A DNA stretch of 61,475 nt from an uncultured Collinsella sp. Lineage in GTDB: Bacteria > Actinomycetota > Coriobacteriia > Coriobacteriales > Coriobacteriaceae. The DNA lies in contig CABQLI010000004.1 of the NCBI GenBank assembly GCA_902464965.1, positions 1-61,475 of the forward strand, in the 5' to 3' direction. Below are positions 8,527 to 19,161 of this stretch, one piece after another. How positions within the stretch are numbered: the stretch's first letter is position 1; each line of letters opens with the position of its first letter. A program made the translations under genes and the position numbers. The notes beneath the pieces were generated by a model. The model saw only the letters and a list, made by a program, of their open reading frames with translations. It did no database searches and had not been told where the DNA came from.

Positions 8527-9440
8527 CGTTTCTGTTTGCCGGCCAGGGTGCCCAACACCCCGCGATGGGCGTCGATCTGATCGAGACATCGCCGGCGGCC
8601 GCCGAGGTGTTCGCGATCGCCGACGAGGTGCGCCCGGGGACCAGCGAGCAGTGCCGGAGCGCCTCCAAGGAGGAGCTCTCGCAGACCGAGAACACGCAGC
8701 CGTGCGTGTTCGTTCACGACCTGGCAGCGGCCGCCGCATTGCGTGAGCGCGGCGTGGTGCCTGCCGCCTGTGCGGGATTTTCGCTGGGCGAGGTCGCCGC
8801 GCTCACCTTTGCGGGGGCGTTCGATACGCGAGCGGGCTTTGAGCTTGTGTTCGAGCGCGCGGCGCTGATGGCCGCGGCTGCCGAGCGCCATCCGGGCGGC
8901 ATGCGCGCCGTCATCAAGCTCGATGCGGCGCAAGTCGAGAACCTGGCTGCGCAGGCCGGCGAGGACTGCTGGCCGGTCAACTACAACAGCCCGCAGCAGA
9001 CGGTTGTTGCCGGAGCGCCCGAGGCGCTGCAGGCGCTCGACGTCCTAGTAAAAGAGGCTGGCGGCCGCGCCATGAAGGTCGCGGTGTCGGGTGCATTTCA
9101 TAGCCCCTATATGGCCGAGGCGACCTGTGGCCTTGCCGCATATATTGAGGCCGGTCACGCGCCGTCCCCGTTGCTCATTCCTGTTTTGGCAAATATGACA
9201 GCGGCGCCCTATCCGGCGGACCCCCAGACGGCATCGGGTGTCTTGGCCAATCAAGTGAGCCATGCCGTGCGCTGGGTCGATACGCTGCACACTCTGCAGG
9301 ATCAAGGCATCGACACATTTATTGAGGTCGGTCCTGGCAAAACACTGTCGGGCCTGGTCAAGCGTACGCTGAGCGACGTTCGCGTTTATTCGTGCGAAAC
9401 GGCCGAGCAGGTCGCAGCTATTGCCGATGAGCTCGCATAG
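8514..9440 (+). CDS. fabD: Malonyl-CoA:ACP transacylase
   Basis: A 308-residue acyltransferase that loads malonyl groups on ACP. Motifs are FAGQGAQ at the N-terminus, the nucleophile Ser in CAGFSLGEVAAL, an Arg in the substrate pocket (FERAALM) and the catalytic His in SGAFHSPYM. The ATG at 8514 was preferred to a GTG at 8508 because the GAAGGG element is then nine bases away; either way the start lies inside the end of fabK, so translation is coupled. Confidence 0.93.
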   Translation: MGSVAFLFAGQGAQHPAMGVDLIETSPAAAEVFAIADEVRPGTSEQCRSASKEELSQTENTQPCVFVHDLAAAAALRERGVVPAACAGFSLGEVAALTFAGAFDTRAGFELVFERAALMAAAAERHPGGMRAVIKLDAAQVENLAAQAGEDCWPVNYNSPQQTVVAGAPEALQALDVLVKEAGGRAMKVAVSGAFHSPYMAEATCGLAAYIEAGHAPSPLLIPVLANMTAAPYPADPQTASGVLANQVSHAVRWVDTLHTLQDQGIDTFIEVGPGKTLSGLVKRTLSDVRVYSCETAEQVAAIADELA

Positions 9441-9470
9441 CCCACAGGGCTGTAACCCGAAAGGAATGAC

Positions 9471-10244
9471 ATGGGCAACTTGAACAACGGCGCGCTCGAG
9501 CGCAACGACTCACGCCGTGTGGCACTGGTCACGGGCGGCTCGCGGGGAATCGGCCGCGCTTGTGCGGTTGGCTTGGCGGAGGACGGCTTTGATATTGCCG
9601 TCGTCTATGCCGGTAGCGTCGATGCCGCGCGCGAGACATGCGGAGCCTGCGAGATGGTTGGCGCCACGGCGCGCGCATATCAATGCGACGTGGCAGACCC
9701 CGCTGCCGTCAATGCGTGCGTGGAAGCGGTCCTCAACGACTTTGGCTCCATTTGGGCGCTCGTCAACAACGCCGGCATCACGCGCGACGGCCTGCTCATG
9801 CGTATGGGTGACGATGCCTTCGACCGCGTGCTCGATGTCAATCTCAAGGGCACGTTCAATACGACGCGCGCACTCACCAAGACCTTTATGCGCCAGCGCG
9901 GCGGTTGCGTCATCAACATGAGCTCGGTTGTGGGCCTGATGGGCAATGCCGGGCAGGCCAACTACGCTGCCTCCAAGGCGGGCGTCATCGGCCTGACCAA
10001 GGCGGTAGCGCGCGAGCTTGCGCCCCGCGGCGTACGAGTGAACGCGGTCGCACCCGGGTTTGTCGAGACGGATATGACGGCAAAGCTCTCGGAGAAGGTT
10101 CGCGCGGCAACCGAGGAGCAGATTCCCCTAAAGCGCATGGCGCGCCCCGAGGAAGTGGCCGGCGTGGTGCGCTTTTTAGCGAGCGATGCGGCTGCCTACA
10201 TTACGGGCGAGGTCGTACGCGTCGACGGCGGAATGGCGATGTAG
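9471..10244 (+). CDS. fabG: 3-oxoacyl-[acyl-carrier-protein] reductase
   Basis: A 257-residue short-chain dehydrogenase. The cofactor motif TGGSRGIG lies near residue 21, NNAGI near 99, and the catalytic Ser of SSVVGLMG with YAASKAG (Tyr, Lys) near 150-170. It performs the NADPH-dependent first reduction of each elongation cycle. An unusual extra N-terminal stretch of about 15 residues (MGNLNNGALERNDSRR) precedes the first strand; the start is supported by GAAAGGAATGAC. Next gene is fabF. Confidence 0.95.
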   Translation: MGNLNNGALERNDSRRVALVTGGSRGIGRACAVGLAEDGFDIAVVYAGSVDAARETCGACEMVGATARAYQCDVADPAAVNACVEAVLNDFGSIWALVNNAGITRDGLLMRMGDDAFDRVLDVNLKGTFNTTRALTKTFMRQRGGCVINMSSVVGLMGNAGQANYAASKAGVIGLTKAVARELAPRGVRVNAVAPGFVETDMTAKLSEKVRAATEEQIPLKRMARPEEVAGVVRFLASDAAAYITGEVVRVDGGMAM

Positions 10245-10280
10245 AAATCAGGACCGAAGAACGGCTTGGATGAGGAGACC

Positions 10281-11531
10281 ATGATGGAACAGAGAGTTGC
10301 AATCACCGGTATCGGTGCCGTGTCGCCGCTCGGCAACACCGCGCTTGCCACCTGGGCGGCCATGTGCGCCGGCACGTGCGGCATCGGCCCGATCACGCAC
10401 TTCGATACCGATGCATTTGCTGTCAAGGTGGCAGCCGAGGTCAAGGGCTTTGACGGCAACGAGTACTTTGGCAAGGGTGACGCCAAGCATCTCGACCCCT
10501 GCGTTCAGTTTGCGATGGCGGCTTCGGACGAAGCCATGCACGATGCGGGCTTTGATGCCGAAGGCGCCATCGATCGAGAGCGCCTGGGCGTCTACGTGGG
10601 GTCGGGCGTGGGCGGCATGCAGACACTCGTCGACAACGTCCACACGATCGCCGATCGGGGGCCTCGTCGCGCATCTCCTTACATGATCGCGATGATGATT
10701 CCCAACATGGCTTCGGGCAACATCGCGATTCGCCATAAGGCAAAGGGCCCGACCCTGCCCGTCGTGACCGCGTGCGCAACCTCGGCCCATGCGGTGGGCG
10801 AGGCGTTCCGCGCCATCAAGCACGGCTATGCCGATGCGATTCTCGCCGGCGGTGCTGAGGCCGCAATTATCCCCGATGCCGTTGCGGGCTTTACGTCCTG
10901 CCGCGCATTGACCACCAATCCCGATCCCGCGACGGCATGCCGTCCGTTCGATGCAGACCGCGACGGCTTTGTGATGGGCGAGGGCGCCTGCGTGCTCGTG
11001 CTCGAGAGCATGGAACATGCGCAGGCGCGCGGTGCGCACATTTATGCCGAGGTCGTGGGCTACGGCAACACCGATGATGCCTATCACATCACGAGCCCCG
11101 ATCCCGAGGCTGCCGGCATTGCCCGTGCGATATCACTGGCGGTGGCCGAGGGCGACGTTAAGCCTTCCGAGGGCCTCTACATCAACGCTCACGGCACCTC
11201 GACCAAGCTCAACGATTCGTCCGAGACGGCGGGCATTAAGCGTGCGCTCGGCGAGGACGCGGCACGCGCCGCGCACGTCTCGTCGACCAAGTCGATGACC
11301 GGCCACATGATCGGTGCCACGGGCGCCATCGAGGTCATGGCCTGTGCCATGGCGCTCGAGCAGGGTGTGGTACCCCCGACTATTAACTACCACACGCCCG
11401 ATCCCGCCTGCGATCTTGATTACACGCCTAATCGAGCGGTTCGCGCCGACCTTACCTGGGCGCTTTCGACCAACCTGGGCTTTGGCGGGCACAACGCCGC
11501 CATCGCGCTGCGTAGATATACGAGGAGCTAG
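10281..11531 (+). CDS. fabF: 3-oxoacyl-[acyl-carrier-protein] synthase II
   Basis: A condensing enzyme of about 416 residues that elongates acyl-ACP. It shows RVAITGIGAVSPLG at the N-terminus, the active-site Cys in TACATSAHAVG, and the His residues in NAHGTSTKLND and KSMTGHMIGATG. Two adjacent ATG codons (10281 and 10284) follow GAGGAG; the second has the better spacing, and the upstream TTG at 10266 lies before the ribosome site. No fabA or fabM is present in the operon, so the source of unsaturated fatty acids is not explained by this window. Confidence 0.94.
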   Translation: MMEQRVAITGIGAVSPLGNTALATWAAMCAGTCGIGPITHFDTDAFAVKVAAEVKGFDGNEYFGKGDAKHLDPCVQFAMAASDEAMHDAGFDAEGAIDRERLGVYVGSGVGGMQTLVDNVHTIADRGPRRASPYMIAMMIPNMASGNIAIRHKAKGPTLPVVTACATSAHAVGEAFRAIKHGYADAILAGGAEAAIIPDAVAGFTSCRALTTNPDPATACRPFDADRDGFVMGEGACVLVLESMEHAQARGAHIYAEVVGYGNTDDAYHITSPDPEAAGIARAISLAVAEGDVKPSEGLYINAHGTSTKLNDSSETAGIKRALGEDAARAAHVSSTKSMTGHMIGATGAIEVMACAMALEQGVVPPTINYHTPDPACDLDYTPNRAVRADLTWALSTNLGFGGHNAAIALRRYTRS

Positions 11532-11534
11532 AGC

Positions 11535-11978
11535 ATGGATTCCAAAAGACTTGCCGAGATAGCCGATGTTATGGAGGACCGCGGCCTCACGCGCGTACGC
11601 GTTGAGGAGCCCGATGGCACCGCGGTCGAACTTGAGCGCGTGAGCGCCGCGCAGCCGGTTGCCGTGCCCATGCCTATGCCGGGTGCCGTGACTGCTCCGG
11701 CGGTGGCTCCTGTCGCCATGCCTGCCGCCGCACCGGAGCCCAAGGGCACCGAGGTGACCGCTCCCATGGTTGGCGTTTTCTATGCTGCCCCGGCGCCGGG
11801 TGACGAGCCGTTTGTGCACGTGGGCTCCAAGGTCAAGGCCGGCGAGACCCTCTGCATCATCGAGGCCATGAAGGTTCTCAACGAGGTGACGGCCGAGGCA
11901 GACGGCGAGGTGCTCGAGATCTGCGTGGCCGACGGCGACCTCGTGGAGTTTGGCAGCTGCCTCATGAGGATCGGATAG
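11535..11978 (+). CDS. accB: Biotin carboxyl carrier protein of acetyl-CoA carboxylase
   Basis: A 147-residue protein with an N-terminal helical segment, a flexible Ala/Pro/Met-rich linker (about 40-75) and a C-terminal biotinyl domain containing EAMKVLNEV; Lys113 is the biotin site. It carries CO2 between AccC and the AccDA carboxyltransferase encoded downstream. Thr/Pro-rich APMVGVFY is the typical first strand of the domain. The gene starts three bases after fabF; its ligase BirA is encoded at the other end of the operon. Confidence 0.95.
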   Translation: MDSKRLAEIADVMEDRGLTRVRVEEPDGTAVELERVSAAQPVAVPMPMPGAVTAPAVAPVAMPAAAPEPKGTEVTAPMVGVFYAAPAPGDEPFVHVGSKVKAGETLCIIEAMKVLNEVTAEADGEVLEICVADGDLVEFGSCLMRIG

Positions 11979-12410
11979 GTGATGTCCATGAACAAAGAAG
12001 AGCTCAAGAAGCTGTTGCCGCATCGCGAGCCGATGCTTTTGCTCGACGAGGCCGAGCTGGTGGGCGACGAGGCCCACGGCAAGATCACGATCACGGGCGA
12101 CGAGTACTTTTTGCAGGGGCATTTTCCGGGAAACCCGGTGGTCCCCGGCGTGATTCAGTGCGAGATGCTCGCCCAAAACTGTTGCGTGCTGCTGATGGAC
12201 GACGAGGAAGCGCGCGGCGCGACGCCGTTCTACACGAGTCTGGACAAGGTGCGCTTTAAGCGTCCGGTGCGCCCGGGCGACACGGTTGATCTGGTGTGCA
12301 CCATCACGCGTGCGCGCGGGCCGTTCCGCTTTGCGACGGGTACTGCGAGCGTCAACGGTGAGGTTTGCTGCCGCGCCGATATGTCTTTTGCACTCATGCA
12401 CGAAAGTTAA
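11979..12410 (+). CDS. fabZ: 3-hydroxyacyl-[acyl-carrier-protein] dehydratase
   Basis: A 143-residue hotdog-fold protein that removes water from 3-hydroxyacyl-ACP. It has LPHREPMLLLDE near the N-terminus and the catalytic HFPGNPVVPGVIQCEMLAQ with His and Glu about 14 residues apart. The start is a GTG directly after the accB stop (ATG codons at 11982 and 11988 are alternatives), with GAGGA upstream inside accB. It is the only dehydratase of the operon. Confidence 0.95.
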   Translation: MMSMNKEELKKLLPHREPMLLLDEAELVGDEAHGKITITGDEYFLQGHFPGNPVVPGVIQCEMLAQNCCVLLMDDEEARGATPFYTSLDKVRFKRPVRPGDTVDLVCTITRARGPFRFATGTASVNGEVCCRADMSFALMHES

Positions 12411-12420
12411 GGAAGGCTTC

Positions 12421-13750
<1,330 letters not shown>

Positions 13751-13764
<14 letters not shown>

Positions 13765-15475
13765 AAAAGCGAAGACGGTCAACGTCCTCGAGGGACCGAT
13801 GACCGAGTCGTGCGCCGAGTTTCCCGCGCGCCACGTGTTTATCAAGTGCCCGGAGTGCCGCCGCGTGATCGATGAGGCACGCCTACACGACAACCTCGAG
13901 GTCTGCCCTCGTTGCGGCAAACACTTTCGCGTGAGCGGTCGCGCGCGCATGCGCATGACGGTCGACGAGGGCACGTTTGAGGAATGGGATGCCAATCTGG
14001 CGCCGGAGGACTTCCTCTCGTTTCCCGGCTATGCCGACAAGCTCAAGAGCGTGAGCGAGCGTTCGGGCGAGCGCGATGCCGTTGTGTGCGGCAGGGGCAA
14101 AATCTGCGGTTGCGATACCGCGCTCTTCTTTATGGACGCCAACTTTATGATGGGCTCGATGGGCTCCGTGGTGGGCGAGAAGATCTGTCGCACATTTGAG
14201 CGTGCGACCGAGCTGGGATTGCCGGTTGTCGGCTTTACCGTTTCGGGCGGTGCGCGCATGCAGGAGGGCGTGACCTCGCTTATGCAGATGGCCAAGATTT
14301 CTGCGGCGGTTAGGCGCCACAGTGAGGCGGGCGGCCTGTATGTCACGGTGCTCACCGACCCCACGACCGGAGGCGTAACCGCGAGCTTTGCTATGGAGGG
14401 CGACATTATCCTGGCCGAGCCCGATGCCCTGACGGCATTTGCAGGCCCGCGCGTGATCGAGCAGAACATGCACAAGCGCCTGCCCAAGGGATTCCAGCGC
14501 TCCGAGTTTTTGCTGGAGCACGGCTTTTGCGATGCCGTTGTACCGCGTGGCGAGGTTGCGCTCACGGTAGGCGAGCTGCTGGCGCTGCACGAAGGGCACG
14601 CGCCCGGCCTGGGGGCACCGCACGAGATTGTGCATACGGGCCGCCGCGGCAAAAAGCTGGGACATTTGTTCAAGCGCTCGGCCGCACCAAAAACCGCGCT
14701 CGAGATTGTCAAGCAGACCCGCTCGGCAGATCGCGCCACGGCAGGCGAGATGATCTCGCTGGGCCTGGATGGATTTGTGGAGCTGCACGGCGACCGCTAC
14801 TTTGGCGACGACGCTGCTGTGGTGGCTGGCATTGGCTGGAAAGACGGACGCCCCGTAACGGTCATCGCCGTCGAGCGCGGCACCACGACTAAAGAGCGTA
14901 TGCGTCGCAACTTTGGTATGGCACATCCCGAGGGCTACCGCAAAGCGCGTCGCCTGATGCGCCAGGCCGAAAAGTTTGGTCGACCGGTTCTGTGCCTGGT
15001 CGATACTTCGGGCGCGTTTTGCGGCATCGGTGCCGAGGAACGCGGCCAGGGTGAGGCGATTGCCCAGAATCTCATAGAGATGAGCGGCCTCAAGACGCCG
15101 ATTGTCTCGGTGGTGACAGGCGAGGGCGGCTCTGGTGGCGCGCTGGCGCTGTCCGTGGCCGACCGCATCCTGATGCTCTCGAGCTCGGCCTATTCGGTCG
15201 TGAGCCCCGAGGCCTGTGCGTCGATCCTGTGGAAGGATACCGAGCGCGCGAATGAGGCCGCCGAGGCGCTTAAGCTCACGGCCCCCGATCTGTTGGCGCT
15301 CGGCATCATCGACGGCATTGTTGACGATAGGGGCCTGTCGCATGAGGAGATCGCCGGTGCCGTCATGTCCTCGGCATTTGATGCCTTCGATACGCTTGGG
15401 CAGCTCGACGACGCGACCCTCACAAACCTCCGCTACGAAAAGTACCGCGCAATCGGTCAGTACCGCACGATGTGA
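13751..15475 (+). CDS. accDA: Acetyl-CoA carboxylase carboxyltransferase, fused beta-alpha subunits
   Basis: A 574-residue fusion of the two carboxyltransferase chains. Residues 33-55 hold the beta-subunit zinc ribbon (C33xxC36, C52xxC55). The AccD crotonase fold follows to about 285 (GFTVSGGARMQEG, DPTTGGVTASFA), and from about 290 an AccA-like domain runs to the end (FVELHGDRYFGDD, RNFGMAHPEGYRKA, GEGGSGGALAL). The long N-terminal coiled segment of separate AccA proteins is shortened. No stop or frameshift lies between the halves. In most bacteria accD and accA are separate genes, so the transferase here should assemble from one chain. Confidence 0.93.
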
Positions 15476-15515
15476 CAAAGGGACAGCCCGCATGTCATAT
15501 TGGGAAAGGCGTTCC

Positions 15516-16730
15516 ATGCTACAAGTTTCTAACACCTCGTTTACAACGTCGGTTTCATCAAACGCCATGGCCGTGGTGGACTATCTGTCCAAAAGCATGA
15601 TGTCGGCGCTGCCGTTTATTGTCTGCGCGGCGTTGTTCCGCACCGTCGCTGTCATTATGGGCGAAGGCATGCTGGGCCTGTGGTCTGCCGATTCCGATAT
15701 CTATCGCCTGTTCTACAGTTGGCTCTATAACGCCGGCTACTACTTTTTGCCCATTTATCTTGGTTGGGCGGCCGCCCGCCAGCTCGGTTGCTCGGAGCAG
15801 CTGGGCATGATGCTGGGCGGCGTATTGATTGCGCCCGATCTGCTTAAGCTCGTCGATGCCGCATCGACGACGGGGGCATCGATGACTTCCGTGTATGGTC
15901 TGCTTCCCGCGCCGGTCAACGATTACACGACGACTGTTATTCCAGTTCTCCTTTCGGTGCCTGTGCTATGGCGAGTGGAGTGTTTCTTTAAGCGCGTTAT
16001 CCCTAGGGCCGTGGCATTTTCGTTTGTTCCGTTTGCGACCATGCTTGTCATGGTTCCGGTTTCGCTGTGTATTACGGCACCGGCGGGCAGCTATCTGGGC
16101 ATGCTGTTGGGCCAGCTTATGTTTATGCTTGGCAATTCCGGTGGCATCGTGTCGCTGCTCACGCTCATGGGGCTTGCCGCGGGCTGGGAGTTCCTAAAGA
16201 TAGCGGGCGTCAGCAACGTCGTTCTATCGCTTGCGTACGCGCAGTTTATGAGTGTGGGAACGGATTCGTGCATCCTGATTGCCGCGACGATGGCGACGTT
16301 CGCCGTTTGGGGCATGCCTTTTGGCGCGTCGCTCCGCGTTGCGGATAAGGACGAGAAGGCGCTCATGCTGGGCTACTCAATCTCGGGTGTTCTTGGCGGC
16401 GTAAGCGAGCCGGCGCTGTACGGTTGCGGCTTTAAATATGGCAGGTGCCTGACGTGCATGGCCATTGGCGGCGCCGTCGGAGGCCTTGTTGCAGCCGTGG
16501 GCCACGTTACGGCCTATACCATCGGCATGACGAATGTCCTCATGGTCATTGGCTTTGCCACGGGCGGCATCTCGAACCTGCTGTGGTGCTGCGCTGCCGG
16601 CGGTGTGGCATTTGCGGTGTCTGCGGCGCTGAGCTGCTGCTTTGGCGTGGTGCCGGCGAAGGGACAGACGATGGGGGACGGAGCCGATTCACCCGAAACC
16701 TCGAAGAGCGTGGCCGAAGTAAGCGCGTAA
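15516..16730 (+). CDS. PTS system EIIC-type membrane permease, orphan
   Basis: A 404-residue polytopic membrane protein with about ten hydrophobic segments and the EIIC signature GYSISGVLGGVSEPALYG. The family forms the sugar channel of phosphotransferase systems of the glucose/sucrose/beta-glucoside type. No EIIB or EIIA domain is fused or adjacent, so it must rely on partners elsewhere or act differently. The ATG at 15516 follows GGGAAAGG; an in-frame ATG at 15492 would add eight residues. It begins 40 bases after accDA and may be read through from that operon, though no functional link is evident. The substrate is unknown. Confidence 0.8.
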   Translation: MLQVSNTSFTTSVSSNAMAVVDYLSKSMMSALPFIVCAALFRTVAVIMGEGMLGLWSADSDIYRLFYSWLYNAGYYFLPIYLGWAAARQLGCSEQLGMMLGGVLIAPDLLKLVDAASTTGASMTSVYGLLPAPVNDYTTTVIPVLLSVPVLWRVECFFKRVIPRAVAFSFVPFATMLVMVPVSLCITAPAGSYLGMLLGQLMFMLGNSGGIVSLLTLMGLAAGWEFLKIAGVSNVVLSLAYAQFMSVGTDSCILIAATMATFAVWGMPFGASLRVADKDEKALMLGYSISGVLGGVSEPALYGCGFKYGRCLTCMAIGGAVGGLVAAVGHVTAYTIGMTNVLMVIGFATGGISNLLWCCAAGGVAFAVSAALSCCFGVVPAKGQTMGDGADSPETSKSVAEVSA

Positions 16731-16768
16731 ACCTGTGCGACACAAGGACGATTCCTTTGCCATGCTCC

Positions 16769-16801
16769 AAGGCCGTGGCCCGTGTGGGTCGCGGCCTTTT
16801 T
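16769..16801 (+). terminator. Intrinsic terminator after the EIIC gene
   Basis: AAGGCCGTGGCCC and GGGTCGCGGCCTT pair around GTGT and end in a T run. Probably closes both the EIIC gene and any read-through from the fatty-acid operon. Confidence 0.85.
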
Positions 16802-16876
16802 GTATCTGAAGGACAAAGTGGCTACACTACAATCCGTTTGAGCAATAGATATATATAGGCAGTACCGTGGGGGCTG

Positions 16877-18037
16877 ATGAAGATGGTCGAGTGGATCGTT
16901 CGTCGTGCGCAGGGCGACCGTGCGCGCGTGGGCACGTTGACGGGCATGGTGTGTATTCTCGCTAATGTTGCGCTTTGTGCTGCGAAGGGCGCAATTGGTG
17001 TGCTGTCGGGATCGGTTTCGATTGTGGCGGATGCCATGAACAACCTGTCCGATGCCAGCTCGAATATCGTGAGCGTGCTGGGCTTTAAGCTGGCGAGCAA
17101 GCCGGCGGACCCCGAGCATCCTTACGGACATGGCCGCTACGAGTATCTCTCGGGTCTGGTCGTGGCGGCGCTCGTGCTGCTGATCGGCGTTGAGCTGGTG
17201 AAGTCCTCGGTTGAGCGCATCATCCACCCCGAACCTGTCGAGTTCTCGCTTGCCCTGGTGGCAGTTCTAGTGCTTTCGATGGTCGTAAAGCTCTGGATGG
17301 CGGCCCTCAGCCAAAAGCTCGGCGATCGCATTGAGTCCGAGACGCTGCATGCGACCGCGCAGGATTCCAAGAACGATGTCCTTGCTACGGGTGCCGTGCT
17401 GGCATGTGCGATTGTTTCGCAGGTGACGCACATCAATCTTGACGCATGGGTTGGCTTTGCCGTTGGCGCCTATATTGGCTGGAGCGGCCTTGAACTTATT
17501 CAAGATACGGTGAGCCCGCTTTTGGGCCAGTCACCCGATCCTAAGCTGGTCAAGCACATTCGAGACAAGATCATGAGCTATCCCGGCGTTTTGGGCGTTC
17601 ACGATTTGATGGTTCACGACTACGGCCCGGGCAGGAAGTTTGCAAGTGCGCACGCCGAGATGGCGGCCGAGGCCAGCCCGCTGGAAAGCCACGACACGCT
17701 CGATAACATCGAGCAGTCGTTTAGGGACGAAGACGGCATGATCGTCACGCTTCACTACGATCCCATCGTGACCGATGACCCCAAGGTGGCGAGCATGCGC
17801 TTGCGCATTCACGCCATGGCTCAGGAGATCGATAACCGCCTCTCGATTCATGACCTACGCTGTGTGCCGGGTCCTACGCACACCAACGTGATCTTTGACT
17901 GCGTGCGTCCCTCGGATCTGCAGATGAGTGCCGAAGACTTAAAGCGCGCGCTGGCACAACGGGTCGAATCGGAATATCCCAAGTCGATTGCCAAGATTAC
18001 GATCGACGAAGACTACGTAGGGCATACCCACGAGTAA
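16877..18037 (+). CDS. Cation diffusion facilitator family metal exporter
   Basis: A 386-residue inner-membrane protein with six predicted membrane spans in the first 210 residues, then a cytoplasmic domain. Metal-site residues are visible in VADAMNNLSDASSN (second span) and HATAQDSKNDVLATG (fifth span). The cytoplasmic part is longer than usual, with two ferredoxin-like stretches (GVLGVHDLMVHDYGPG and SIHDLRCVPGPTHTNVIFD). The family exports Zn, Fe, Mn or Co in exchange for protons. The Asn at the first metal position departs from His/Asp and might favour manganese or iron. A short Gly-rich ribosome site precedes ATG. Confidence 0.9.
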   Translation: MKMVEWIVRRAQGDRARVGTLTGMVCILANVALCAAKGAIGVLSGSVSIVADAMNNLSDASSNIVSVLGFKLASKPADPEHPYGHGRYEYLSGLVVAALVLLIGVELVKSSVERIIHPEPVEFSLALVAVLVLSMVVKLWMAALSQKLGDRIESETLHATAQDSKNDVLATGAVLACAIVSQVTHINLDAWVGFAVGAYIGWSGLELIQDTVSPLLGQSPDPKLVKHIRDKIMSYPGVLGVHDLMVHDYGPGRKFASAHAEMAAEASPLESHDTLDNIEQSFRDEDGMIVTLHYDPIVTDDPKVASMRLRIHAMAQEIDNRLSIHDLRCVPGPTHTNVIFDCVRPSDLQMSAEDLKRALAQRVESEYPKSIAKITIDEDYVGHTHE

Positions 18038-18076
18038 GGCTGTGCCGGCAAAGCAGGTTATGCAGAAGGGGAGAGC

Positions 18077-18703
18077 ATGAAGAAGCTTTATCTACTCCGC
18101 CACGGTCAGACGGAGTTCAACGTCAAAAAGCTGGTCCAGGGCCGCTGCGATTCGCCGCTGACCGATCTGGGCCGTCAGCAAGCCGGGATGGCAGCCGCAT
18201 GGCTTAAGGGCCACGGCGTCGTCCCCGACAAAGTGGTCTCTTCGCCCTTAGGCCGAGCCATGGACACAGCTCAGCTCGTCGCATACGAGCTCCTCGGCCC
18301 GGACGCAGCAGCCGAGCCCTGCGAAGGCATTATCGAGCGCTGCTACGGCTCCTTCGAAGAAGGCCCGCACGGCGCGCTGCCCACCGACGTCTGGGATCCG
18401 GGCGAGGACCTGGTCCCCTTCGGAGGAGAAGGAAGCCAGGCGCTGCAAGAACGTATGGTGGATGCGCTTACCAATATCATGGGCTCCGAGGGCATCGAAA
18501 CCCTTCTAGCAGTAAGCCACGGCAGCGCCAGCCGCCAATTTATCAAGGCCGCAGCCCCAGAGGGCTTCGAGCTCCCAACAAAACTCCCCAACTGCGCCAT
18601 CATGATCTTCGATTTCGATGAGGCAAAGCCACAAGCAGAAGGCGAACCGTCCCAATGCAAGTTCACCCTCCAGCAAATAGTGGACCCCCAACAAAGTCAT
18701 TAG
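18077..18703 (+). CDS. Histidine phosphatase family protein (phosphoglycerate mutase-like)
   Basis: A 208-residue protein starting MKKLYLLRHGQTEFNVKKLV, with the catalytic RHG and the second His in LLAVSHGSASRQF. Arg in SSPLGRAMDTA and Glu in ERCYGSFEEGPHG complete the active site. These are broad-specificity phosphatases or cofactor-dependent mutases; the substrate cannot be inferred. ATG follows GAAGGGGAGAGC. It lies 39 bases after the CDF gene, possibly in one unit. The structured element copy 2 begins about 30 bases after the stop. Confidence 0.9.
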   Translation: MKKLYLLRHGQTEFNVKKLVQGRCDSPLTDLGRQQAGMAAAWLKGHGVVPDKVVSSPLGRAMDTAQLVAYELLGPDAAAEPCEGIIERCYGSFEEGPHGALPTDVWDPGEDLVPFGGEGSQALQERMVDALTNIMGSEGIETLLAVSHGSASRQFIKAAAPEGFELPTKLPNCAIMIFDFDEAKPQAEGEPSQCKFTLQQIVDPQQSH

Positions 18704-18733
18704 CCTGAGCGAGCAAGGTTTAGCAGACATCAA

Positions 18734-18908
18734 CGTGGCGTTCCCAGTGTGCGGCGGAGGGGGCGGGCCTGAGACATATTAAGGTTGTCGCGAGTTCCGC
18801 ACGAACAGGAGAGCACTAATGTGCTCTCCGTCGTGAGCAGGACTGTAGAGCAGCAACCTTAATATGTCTCAGGCCCGCCCCCTCCGCCGCACACTGGGAA
18901 CGTGCCAC
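18734..18908. repeat. Structured inverted-repeat element, copy 2 (upstream of rplC)
   Basis: The arms 18739-18787 and 18854-18902 are perfect inverted repeats of 49 bases, extended outward by CGTGGC/GCCACG with a two-base bulge. The 66-base core between them matches copy 1 (1541-1607). GTCGCGAGT and CAGGACTGTAGAGCAGCAA are kept, while the terminal stem changes from GGAGGCCAC/GTGGCCTCC to GGAGAGCAC/GTGCTCTCC with pairing kept. The basal stem also changes on both sides. Located between the phosphatase gene and the rplC promoter. It could terminate upstream transcription, act as an RNA, or be a mobile repeat. Confidence 0.75.
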
Positions 18909-18953
18909 GCACTTTACCTGCGTAAACAATGTGAGTGAAATATGAATCTCGAT

Positions 18954-18978
18954 GGATACGCCCGCAGCCGTGTATACT
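18954..18978 (+). promoter_or_regulatory. Promoter-like motif upstream of rplC
   Basis: GGATACGCCCG (18954-18964) followed by GTGTATACT with the -10-like TATACT at 18973-18978. It shares the composite motif seen before rpsL and rplB. Confidence 0.55.
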
Positions 18979-19089
18979 AATCAGCTGTGTGTAACCAGGG
19001 GAGTATTCTGGCTGGACAAAATGCCTGCTTAATAGGGTTGTCAGGTAGTCCGGGCGAAATACAAGGCTGGGGAGCACGTCGTGTAAGTA

Positions 19090-19141
19090 GTGGTCCTCTA
19101 GGGGCGTACGCTCGGTGGCGTACGCATTGTCCCAAGACCAC
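19090..19141 (+). promoter_or_regulatory. Leader hairpin before rplC
   Basis: GTGGTC (19090-19095) pairs with GACCAC (19136-19141), with an inner GGG/CCC and a stem built from two copies of the self-complementary GCGTACGC. It lies within the roughly 180-base leader of the rplC operon, 20 bases before the start codon. It may be the site of feedback by a ribosomal protein (L4 does this in E. coli); that is inference. Confidence 0.5.
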
Positions 19142-19161
19142 GCGAGAGTTGGGATCATATC

